From NCBI GenBank assembly GCA_964484195.1, contig CAZAER010000001.1, positions 1,116,001-1,180,000 of the forward strand: a stretch of 64,000 nt of DNA, in the 5' to 3' direction. The position numbers and the translations under genes are program-made. This document shows positions 16,101 to 22,338 of this stretch, in pieces (within the stretch, counting starts at the first letter, position 1; each line of letters begins with the position of its first letter). The notes below the pieces were generated by a model. That model saw nothing but the letters and a program-made list of their open reading frames with translations. It ran no database searches and was not told where the DNA came from. This stretch comes from JALHOP01 sp964484195. GTDB lineage: Bacteria > Myxococcota > XYA12-FULL-58-9 > JALHOP01.

Positions 16101-17409
16101 CACGGTCGACGCCGTAGACCCCGCGGGAAACATCTCGCCGTGCTCGACCGCTATCACGTACGTGAACGAGCTCATTGCCGCTGGCGAAGTATTGGTCGCG
16201 CTCGACGCGGCGCACAGCACCGCAGGCACCGCGCTGTGGAGCAACGCCGGTACCATCGGGGCCTTCGCGCGGGTCGGTGGCCCGACCGTTGGCACCGTCG
16301 GCGGTCTCCGCGCCGTCTCGTTCAACGGCACGGCGACGGTGGACGCCTACCAGAGTCCCAATGCGGCGCCCGCGGGACTCGTCGGCGTCGACGCCACGCG
16401 CAGCGTCGAAGCGTGGGTAAGAAATGCCGTCACCGTCGAGCCCGAGGAGACAATCGTCGCTTGGGGACATCGCGCCGGCCCCGCCGGCAGCAATAGCGCG
16501 TTTGGCTACGGCACGAGCTCCACCACCGGCGCGCTCGACTACAACGGAACGGGGAGCAGGCCCTGGAATGGGGGCGTGCCGCAGCAGGACACCTGGCATC
16601 ACCTCGCTTACACCTACGATGGGACCACGACGCGACTCTACCGCGACGGCGTGCTCGTCCTTGTCGACGTGCTGGGGGCGGGTGTCGTTAGCCCAGCGGG
16701 CGGCACGAAGATCACGCTCGCCGCCCAGCTCGCCGACGCCGCCGGAACACTCCCCGCCCCCCGACGCGGCATCCTCGCCATCGGCCGCTTGCGCATCCAC
16801 GACGGCGTGCTCTCGGACTCCGACATCGCGGACAATTACTTCGTCGAAGGTCACGAGATGTTCCCAGCCAACGAATGTACGCCCGGTCGCTGCTCGAATG
16901 GCGGCGTCTGCACCGACGGCGTCAACAGCTTCACCTGCGCCTGCACGCCGGGATGGACCGGTACGACCTGCGCCACGAGCATCAACGACTGCTCGCCCAA
17001 CCCGTGCGCCAACGGCGGCGCCTGCATCGATGGGCACATGAGCTTCACTTGCTCGTGCCCGAGCGGCTTCGTGGGTCCGACGTGCACCGGCAGTTGCGCG
17101 GCCTGCGTCTACGGTGAGACCTGCACCGACAACGGTACGGCGTCCGCTGCTTGCGTTGGACAGGGCATGGCGCCGACGAACGCTTGCGCGGCCACGACCT
17201 GCGGCCCGACGTCACTGATCCAGGACATTGGGCAGATGTCTGCGAACCAGTGCAAGGACATGTGCCTCAACCGCGCTGACTGCGGGTTCGCGGTCGTCTA
17301 CTACGCCGGCAACCCGAACTTCGGGCATTGCAACCTTTACAACTTCAACTGTGTGCCCTGTCAGGGGTCCGTGGCCGCAACGAACGTCAAGTTCATCAAG
17401 GTTCCCTAG
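13159..17409 (+). CDS. Large Ig-repeat / LamG / EGF surface lipoprotein
   Basis: A 1416-residue protein from a GTG start. Residues 1-20 (MIRFTALLFASAVILSLQAC) form a lipoprotein signal with lipobox LQAC; an Asp-rich linker follows. Ten bacterial Ig-like repeats of about 95 residues occupy about 52-1004, each with a pattern like APxxPxLxxTSPxSP, an aromatic-x-x-x-D-C strand and a second Cys before TY, suggesting one disulfide per repeat. A LamG/concanavalin-like domain spans about 1010-1215, two EGF-like domains with six Cys each follow (about 1240-1311), then a Cys-rich PAN/apple-like segment to the end. This is an adhesin or matrix-binding architecture at the outer membrane surface. Its stop overlaps the convergent gene. 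Confidence 0.85.
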   Translation: MIRFTALLFASAVILSLQACGTVEGDPDPQDGDSDHTDADAPSDDDGPLDTTAPAAPTLTSTSPTSPSATVVNPTVNGTAEAGSLVRIYRTADCTGSLAAYGPTGATGFELATIGGIANTATTFTATATDAAGNTSSCSSALTYEHDGLAPGEPSLTGTSPASPNQDLTPLVQGTIASDALITIYTGGDCSGTPVASGRSSAGLFAFEVTVTADTTTTFRATGTDDLGNVSACSIGITYRHDGTEPTPPTFSGVSPASPSNIATSPSIAGNVEAGALVTLYTTSDCSGTALASESSVGTTFSVDVDVAANTTTTFFATATDAAGNVSACSASGIVYVHDDLPPSAPSNLVTAPSSPSNDATPDVSGDLPADAIAVAIYDNAACTGTPLATSAATSAFSLTVSITADTTFYAAATDLAGNPSACSSGIAYTLDTAAPAPPVLVVSPSSPAADLDPEVSGTAEPAATITLYGATDCGGSSIGTFTTSAGGTFGPDDFLVGANTSSVFSATATDTAGNTSSCSADVVYLNDGLAPDAPVFSATEPPSPANDTLDPLLEGDAELGSLVQIYITNDCTGLVVATGAGGTFSIEVPATANTTTTYYATATDAAANVSPCSAGISFTHDDIGPAPPTGLATDPVSPSNDATPLVSGNLAVDAVAVAVYDNPTCTGTPLASDDASGSFSLAVSIAADTTFYASATDVAGNPSACSTGVAYVYDTVPPNAPVMAVSPSSPSTSNALTLSGTAEALSTLALYATSGCSGSAFTTFAVFANGTFGPYPDLVSDNFTVTYSARATDAAGNPSLCSNDVVFQNDKTPPPVPVMTGSSPASPSQEDEPTIQGSAQAGSLVRLYRDTATPCDTDTGQSMTVGIGGTFGFAVTVTTTSTTTFRARSEDALGNISACSSTAVVYVNDVAAPAAPTIAITPVGPSTSTRPSVSGTAEAGATVRLFTTSDCSGGSGAQVIATGGAFSFEASVLPDSTVTFTVDAVDPAGNISPCSTAITYVNELIAAGEVLVALDAAHSTAGTALWSNAGTIGAFARVGGPTVGTVGGLRAVSFNGTATVDAYQSPNAAPAGLVGVDATRSVEAWVRNAVTVEPEETIVAWGHRAGPAGSNSAFGYGTSSTTGALDYNGTGSRPWNGGVPQQDTWHHLAYTYDGTTTRLYRDGVLVLVDVLGAGVVSPAGGTKITLAAQLADAAGTLPAPRRGILAIGRLRIHDGVLSDSDIADNYFVEGHEMFPANECTPGRCSNGGVCTDGVNSFTCACTPGWTGTTCATSINDCSPNPCANGGACIDGHMSFTCSCPSGFVGPTCTGSCAACVYGETCTDNGTASAACVGQGMAPTNACAATTCGPTSLIQDIGQMSANQCKDMCLNRADCGFAVVYYAGNPNFGHCNLYNFNCVPCQGSVAATNVKFIKVP
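13312..16170 (+). repeat. Ten tandem Ig-like coding repeats
   Basis: Within the lipoprotein gene, ten in-frame units of roughly 285 bases begin with variants of APxxP...SPxSP and contain TYxATATDxAGNxSxCS near their ends. Units four and seven share the IAVAIYDN/VAVAVYDN variant strand, suggesting that a multi-unit block was duplicated. The DNA copies are diverged, not identical. Confidence 0.8.
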
Positions 17410-17945
17410 ACGCGCGGCGCGGCGAGCTGCAACGCGGCGCCATTCGCGGGACGCGCGAAGCGCTGCGCGAACTCACGCGCACGCGCGAGGTCCGGTGCGC
17501 GTAGCGAGCTCTGCTTCCCCGGAGCGACCTCGGGGCAACCGGCGTCGATCCAGCGCGCGATCTCGTTGATCTGATCGTCCGGCAAGTACGGACCGCCCGA
17601 AGGCATGCGGACGAACATGTCGCCGTCAGCGCGCAGATACTTGATCAACCACGCATCTTCAGCCCGTCCGTTTCCGCGGACCTCGGGCGCGATGAGAGGT
17701 ATGCGCATGTCACCGAGCTCGACTGCGGCGTTCAAGAGCTCGTCGCGGGTGCTCCACTTGAAGTTGGGCCCGTGGACCTCGATGTGCGGCTCACGCTGCT
17801 GGTCCTTTTGCCAGGTCTGGATTGCGCCATCCAAGATCTGCTTCACGCGGGCAAAACCAGGCACGGGCCCGGCCGGCGTGCCGGCGGCGGGGGCCGCATG
17901 CGCGACGCGGACACCGATGTTTTGAATGCGGTCGATTGGTTGCAT
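17406..17945 (-). CDS. Hypothetical protein with a cytochrome-domain-like tail lacking heme motif
   Basis: A 179-residue protein with no signal peptide. Its C-terminal half, VRMPSGGPYLPDDQINEIARW followed by IDAGCPE, closely resembles the end of small c-type cytochrome domains, in which the Met of RMP is an axial heme ligand; no CxxCH heme-attachment site exists anywhere in the protein. The middle contains HGPNFKWSTRDELLN. It is divergent from the propeller/dehydrogenase/tyrosinase operon (260-base shared upstream region) and converges with the Ig lipoprotein. It may be a heme-less scaffold or an unrelated fold; function unknown. Confidence 0.6.
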   Translation of the reverse strand: MQPIDRIQNIGVRVAHAAPAAGTPAGPVPGFARVKQILDGAIQTWQKDQQREPHIEVHGPNFKWSTRDELLNAAVELGDMRIPLIAPEVRGNGRAEDAWLIKYLRADGDMFVRMPSGGPYLPDDQINEIARWIDAGCPEVAPGKQSSLRAPDLARAREFAQRFARPANGAALQLAAPRV

Positions 17946-18205
17946 GGCGGACTCCAGATGAAGACCGGAAAAGGCCGGGGAAATCGCAAGTAAGGCCTAA
18001 TCATCGGCGTCGCCGCTCATCTGGTGCGCCAGAAGCGTGATCCGCGACCGCCTACAGTACCGGCCCGACCCTGTCACAATTTCGCGACGAAACGGCAACG
18101 GCTGCCGATGACTTGAGCCGCTAGCGGTCATCCCCATTCCCGCCGGCCGTCACCCACAACTCTAAAGCCACACCGCGTCCTAAGCGATGAGCCAGAGAGG
18201 TTCAC
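17946..18205. other. Divergent intergenic region upstream of the propeller/dehydrogenase operon
   Basis: 260 bases, the longest non-coding stretch in the window, between divergent start codons. It must hold promoters for both directions, but no -35/-10 pair stands out by eye. A GAGAGG at 18194-18199 is the ribosome-binding site for the GTG start at 18206. A small dyad TCTGG-TGCG-CCAGA lies around 18020-18035. No RNA gene or ORF of note. Confidence 0.4.
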
Positions 18206-19579
18206 GTGTCTTCACAGCTGCCAATCAATTTCGATAACCCAGGCGTCAAGGCCCGCGTCAGCACCATGCGCGAAGAGGCTCTCGAGGCCGGTGTCAGCGA
18301 AAAAGAATTCGACGAGGCGCTCGGTAACGCCAACGCTCTCGACGGCGACCGCGACCTTTTCACCGACTCCGACCTCGGCCAACTCGAGCAGGCGGTTCAC
18401 GACACCCGCACCGCCATCGCGCTGCAACCCCCGCGCACCGGCTTTGCGCCCCAGGCGCCCCGCCAGAGTGTCGCCGAAAAGCTCGACGAGAACGTCGAGA
18501 CCAACAGGCGCGACGCGGCCAAGGCTGCGCAGACTGGCAACGGCCTGTCGCCCGACCTCGTGCGCAGTGCCGTGCCGGCCGAGCGCGTCAACACGCCGCC
18601 GCCAGCCGCGACCGAACATCGTCTGCTGTCGACCAACGGCGTCACCCGCACGACCTATTGGGGTCGCGTCTCGCCGGACGGCACCATGTTCGCCATCGGT
18701 ACCAACCGCGGCGTCAGCGCCTTCGACATCCGCGAGGGTCAAAACAACGCCGTGCACTTCCGCCGCGGATCGTTCGACCCGACATTCACCGACAAGTCGC
18801 TCATCTTCCAAGGTGGTGGCACCTGGGAGGCGTCGCTCGACTGGCTACGCAACAATCCGCCCGAAGAAGTCACGGGCGAGGTCCCCGGCCACGTGCAGCG
18901 CATCGGCTCGCTGGCCCTCTACCAAGACGTTGCCACGGATGGCGCCCGCGGTATCGCGCTCGACGCTCACCAGTGGACCGGTGACTCGGGTCCGAGCAAT
19001 CGCGACCCACGTACCACTGGTTCGAAAACCGCAAGCGTGCGCTTCCACCACCTCGACGCCCTCCAAGGCGTCGGCACGCAAAACGCCCAGACGGTCTCGA
19101 CCCCGTTCCACAGCGGCTTCCAGCTGTCGAACAACGGACGTCGCGTCACGTCCATCATCGCGAACCCCGATGTCGCCAACGAGCAAGTCGGCTACGCGGT
19201 GTACGATGTCTCACGCCGCGAAAGCGGAGAGGTCGACCTGACACCGGTGCGCCTGGTCTCGGGCCTGCGCGGCGGCAAGCCGAAGATGGCCGGCGACTTC
19301 GTGGCGTTCCACCACGCCGCGACCGCCGCGGACTTCGCGACCTACGGGTTCGCTTCGGCGGACGATCCGGCCTTCCAGGAGCTCCTGCGCAAGGGCACGG
19401 CCGACATCTACGTTTACAACACGCGCGACAACACCGTGCGGCGGGCCACCAACGCCGGCGCCGGTAACCTCGCCTGGTACCCGTCGTTCAGTCAGGACGC
19501 GCTGGGCAACTACCGCGTCCACTTCTTGCAACTCAATGCCGACGGCTCGCGCCGCATCATGTCGGCTCCGGTGAACTAA
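18206..19579 (+). CDS. Beta-propeller-like protein with degenerate EF-hand (copy 1)
   Basis: A 457-residue protein, GTG start with GAGAGG upstream. Residues 1-70 form a helical region with an EF-hand-like loop DGDRDLFTDSDL (about residues 47-58) that is one residue short of canonical because the central Gly is missing. From about 140 on, repeated segments such as YWGRVSPDGTMFAIGTNRG, ADIYVYNTRDNTVRRATNAG and NLAWYPSFSQD look like blades of a PD40/TolB-type propeller. No signal peptide. It is a close paralogue of the gene at 20943-22334. Its TAA shares a base with the ATG of the downstream dehydrogenase (TAATG), implying coupled translation. Role unknown; perhaps a partner or scaffold of the dehydrogenase. 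Confidence 0.75.
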   Translation: MSSQLPINFDNPGVKARVSTMREEALEAGVSEKEFDEALGNANALDGDRDLFTDSDLGQLEQAVHDTRTAIALQPPRTGFAPQAPRQSVAEKLDENVETNRRDAAKAAQTGNGLSPDLVRSAVPAERVNTPPPAATEHRLLSTNGVTRTTYWGRVSPDGTMFAIGTNRGVSAFDIREGQNNAVHFRRGSFDPTFTDKSLIFQGGGTWEASLDWLRNNPPEEVTGEVPGHVQRIGSLALYQDVATDGARGIALDAHQWTGDSGPSNRDPRTTGSKTASVRFHHLDALQGVGTQNAQTVSTPFHSGFQLSNNGRRVTSIIANPDVANEQVGYAVYDVSRRESGEVDLTPVRLVSGLRGGKPKMAGDFVAFHHAATAADFATYGFASADDPAFQELLRKGTADIYVYNTRDNTVRRATNAGAGNLAWYPSFSQDALGNYRVHFLQLNADGSRRIMSAPVN

Positions 19580-20910
19580 TGACTTCTATGCAACGCGTAA
19601 ACTCCACCGTCGTCACCCGCATCGATGACCAGCCGCTTCCAGGCGGCCCCGGTCCGTACAACCCGAATCCGCCGTCGATCGAGATCGCAACCGCGCCGGC
19701 GCCAAAATGGACGCCGGTCATGCAGCGCCCGGCGTCGCAGCTGGGGCTCACGCCTCCGCCACAGCGCACTGTTCGCGATAGCGTTCAGACGCTGGCCGCG
19801 GATGCCGCGGGTCCGCGCGATGCCCTGCCGATCAACGTGCAGAGCAGCCGGCCCTACCCCGATCTCGGCGTCAGCGTGCAAACGCTCGCGAGTGGTCTGA
19901 ACTCGGTGTGGAGCATGGCGTATGCGCCGAACGGCGACGTCTACTTCACCGAGCGTCCGGGTCGCGTGCGTTTGATCCGCGACGGCATCGTCCAGCCGGA
20001 GCCCGTCCTCAGCATGCAGGTCGGCGGAGGCGAAGGCGGTCTGCTCGGCATGGCCCTCGACCCCGACTTCGCGCAGAACCGCAACGCGTACCTGTACTAT
20101 ACGGCGCAGGGTAACCGCGAGAACCGCGTGGTCCGCGTGACCCTCGGCGTCGACGGTCGCAGCGCTGGTCCCGAGACCGTTCTCGTCGCTGGCATCCCCG
20201 CAGCGGGCAACCACAATGGCGGACGCATCGCTTTCGGCCCCGACGGCAAGCTCTACATCACCACCGGTGACGCGGGCCGCGGCCAGAGCGCGCAGTCGCT
20301 CACCACGTTGGCGGGCAAAACTCTGCGCGTCAACAGGGACGGCACCGCCCCCAGCGACAACCCGTTCGCCGGCCGTTCGGATGCCGACGCACGGATCTGG
20401 AGTTACGGCCACCGCAACTCCCAGGGTCTCGGCTGGAATAGCCGGGGCGAGCTGGTCGCGAGTGAGCTCGGCTCGTCGTCGAATGACGAGATCAACCTGA
20501 TCCGCCCCGGCAACAACTACGGCTGGCCGAACGCCGAAGGCGATGGTCATCGTCCGCCCTTCACAGCACCACTCGCGCACTCGGGCAGCGGGCCGAGCTG
20601 GGCGCCGTCGGGCAGCACCTTCTTAACCAGCGACAAGCTCCCACAATGGCGCGGCAACTACTTCATGTCGATGCTCGGCTTCAGCGCTGGCGCCGCCCGC
20701 GGGGTGCAGCGTTTCGAGATCGACGAGAATAACGTCGTGCGCCGCCAGCAGAACCTGTTCCGCGACGACTTCGGTCGCGTGCGCAGCGTGAGCCAAGGTC
20801 CGGACGGCTACCTCTACATGACGACTAGCAATCTCGACGGTCGTGGCCCGCGGCTCCCGGAAGGCGACCGGATTCTCCGCATCGTCCCGCTCGAGCGCGC
20901 TTCGAACTGA
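19579..20910 (+). CDS. PQQ-dependent sugar dehydrogenase (sGDH/sorbosone dehydrogenase type), copy 1
   Basis: A 443-residue six-bladed propeller oxidoreductase that would oxidise an aldose or related sugar using PQQ and pass electrons to a quinone or other acceptor. Seen: VWSMAYAPNGDVYFTERPG, GGLLGMALDPDF, the catalytic His (about 212) in GNHNGGRIAFGPDGKLY, YGHRNSQGLGW and DEINLIRPGNNYGWP, all family hallmarks. The first 85 residues are Pro-rich (DDQPLPGGPGPYNPNPPS) and no signal peptide is present, unlike typical periplasmic members. Co-translated with the upstream propeller gene. The dehydrogenase domain is repeated, fused to tyrosinase, in the gene at 22339. Confidence 0.85.
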   Translation: MTSMQRVNSTVVTRIDDQPLPGGPGPYNPNPPSIEIATAPAPKWTPVMQRPASQLGLTPPPQRTVRDSVQTLAADAAGPRDALPINVQSSRPYPDLGVSVQTLASGLNSVWSMAYAPNGDVYFTERPGRVRLIRDGIVQPEPVLSMQVGGGEGGLLGMALDPDFAQNRNAYLYYTAQGNRENRVVRVTLGVDGRSAGPETVLVAGIPAAGNHNGGRIAFGPDGKLYITTGDAGRGQSAQSLTTLAGKTLRVNRDGTAPSDNPFAGRSDADARIWSYGHRNSQGLGWNSRGELVASELGSSSNDEINLIRPGNNYGWPNAEGDGHRPPFTAPLAHSGSGPSWAPSGSTFLTSDKLPQWRGNYFMSMLGFSAGAARGVQRFEIDENNVVRRQQNLFRDDFGRVRSVSQGPDGYLYMTTSNLDGRGPRLPEGDRILRIVPLERASN

Positions 20911-20942
20911 TTTCTCTTCCGTAGAATCCACAGGAGTGTCCA

Positions 20943-22334
20943 GTGTCCGCCATTGATCAAGTGAGCTTCGACAGCAGCGTAGTCCGTGATCGCGTTCGTG
21001 CCATGCGCGACGAAGCAGTGAAGGCCGGCGTCGAGCCGGGTGAGCTCGACGAGGCCTTCGTCCGCGCCAATACCATCGACGGCGACGGCGACCGCTTCAC
21101 CGAAATCGACCTCGGTGCGCTCGAGCAGGCGGTCGGCGACCGCCGCCGCGACATGTCGCAGCGTTCCAGCTTCGGCCCGGGCTTGAAGTTGCCGTCGACG
21201 GCGCAAATCATCGACCGCAACGTCGAGCAAACCCGTCGCGACGCGGCGCTCGCGAAGACCCTCCCCGGCCTTACCGCCGACATCGTCGCGACGGCCCAGC
21301 CGGCGACGCCGACCTACGGTGCCGCTCAAGCGGGCACCGAGCTGAAGAACCTCGCGGCCAACGGCATCACCAGCACCTCCTACTGGGGTCGCGTGTCGCC
21401 CAACGGCGAGATGTTCGCCATCGGTAGCAACCGCGGCGTATCGGTCGTCGACCTGCGCCCCGGCCAGACCAATGCGGTGCACTTCCGCCAGGGATCGTAC
21501 GACCCGACTTTCGGCGACGACGCGCTGTACTTCCAGGGTGGCGGCACCTGGTACGTCGGCATGGACTGGCTGCGCAACAATCCGCCAGAGAACGTAAACG
21601 GCGAGATTCCTGGCGGTGTGCGTCGCCTCACCTCGCTCGCGCTCTACCAGGACGTCATGGGCAGCGACCGCGACGGGTACGCCATGGACGGCCATCTGTG
21701 GGCCGGCGACCCTGCCCCCAGCACGCGCGACCCGCGCGTCAGCGGTTCGGCGACCGCTAGCGTGCGCGTTCACTCCTTGAACGGCCTTGCCACCGGCACC
21801 GAGCGCAACACGCAGACCATCTCGACGCCGTTCCACAGCGGCTGGCAGATGGCACACGACGGCCGCCGCATGGTCTCGCAGATCGTCGATCCCGCGAATC
21901 CCAACCAGCAGCGCGGTTATGCCGTCTACGACATCAGCCGAGACGCGAGCGGCGCGGTCAACCTGACCCCGGTCCGCATCATTTCGGGCCTGAACGGTGG
22001 CAAGCCGAAGATGGGCGGCGACTATCTCGCCTACCACCACGCGGTGACCGCGGCGGACTTCGCCCACTACGGGTTTGCTTCGGCCGAGGATCCGGGCTTC
22101 CAAGAGCTTCTGCGTCGCGGCACCGCCGACATCTATCTCTACAACGTGCGTGACAACACGGTCCGTCGGGCGACCAACGCCGGCCCGGGCAACCTCGCCT
22201 GGTTCCCGTCGTTCGCGACCAACGCTGACGGCACCCTGCGCATGGTTTACCTCCAGCGCAACACCGACGGCAGCAACCGCGTCATGTCGATCAGCGCCGA
22301 GGCGCCGGCTCCGGCAGCGACTCCGGCGCAGTAG
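20943..22334 (+). CDS. Beta-propeller-like protein with degenerate EF-hand (copy 2)
   Basis: A 463-residue paralogue of the gene at 18206, GTG start with CAGGAG at 20931-20936. Shared features in the same order: helical N terminus (VRAMRDEAVKAGV), the shortened EF-hand loop DGDGDRFTEIDL, TSYWGRVSPNGEMFAIGSN, WLRNNPPENVNGEIPG, and FAHYGFASAEDPGFQELLR near the end. No signal peptide. The tyrosinase/dehydrogenase fusion starts only four bases after its stop, repeating the propeller-then-dehydrogenase order of the first pair. Substrate or binding partner unknown. Confidence 0.75.
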   Translation: MSAIDQVSFDSSVVRDRVRAMRDEAVKAGVEPGELDEAFVRANTIDGDGDRFTEIDLGALEQAVGDRRRDMSQRSSFGPGLKLPSTAQIIDRNVEQTRRDAALAKTLPGLTADIVATAQPATPTYGAAQAGTELKNLAANGITSTSYWGRVSPNGEMFAIGSNRGVSVVDLRPGQTNAVHFRQGSYDPTFGDDALYFQGGGTWYVGMDWLRNNPPENVNGEIPGGVRRLTSLALYQDVMGSDRDGYAMDGHLWAGDPAPSTRDPRVSGSATASVRVHSLNGLATGTERNTQTISTPFHSGWQMAHDGRRMVSQIVDPANPNQQRGYAVYDISRDASGAVNLTPVRIISGLNGGKPKMGGDYLAYHHAVTAADFAHYGFASAEDPGFQELLRRGTADIYLYNVRDNTVRRATNAGPGNLAWFPSFATNADGTLRMVYLQRNTDGSNRVMSISAEAPAPAATPAQ

Positions 22335-22338
22335 GACT

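Noticed and set aside
15346..17037. 563-residue minus-strand open frame
   Set aside because: Antisense shadow of the Ig/LamG/EGF lipoprotein gene; composition is typical of reverse-frame translation of high-GC DNA.
18340..18400. Dockerin domain in the propeller proteins
   Set aside because: The Asp spacing is off by one from the dockerin loop and there is no second copy, so a degenerate EF-hand is the better description.
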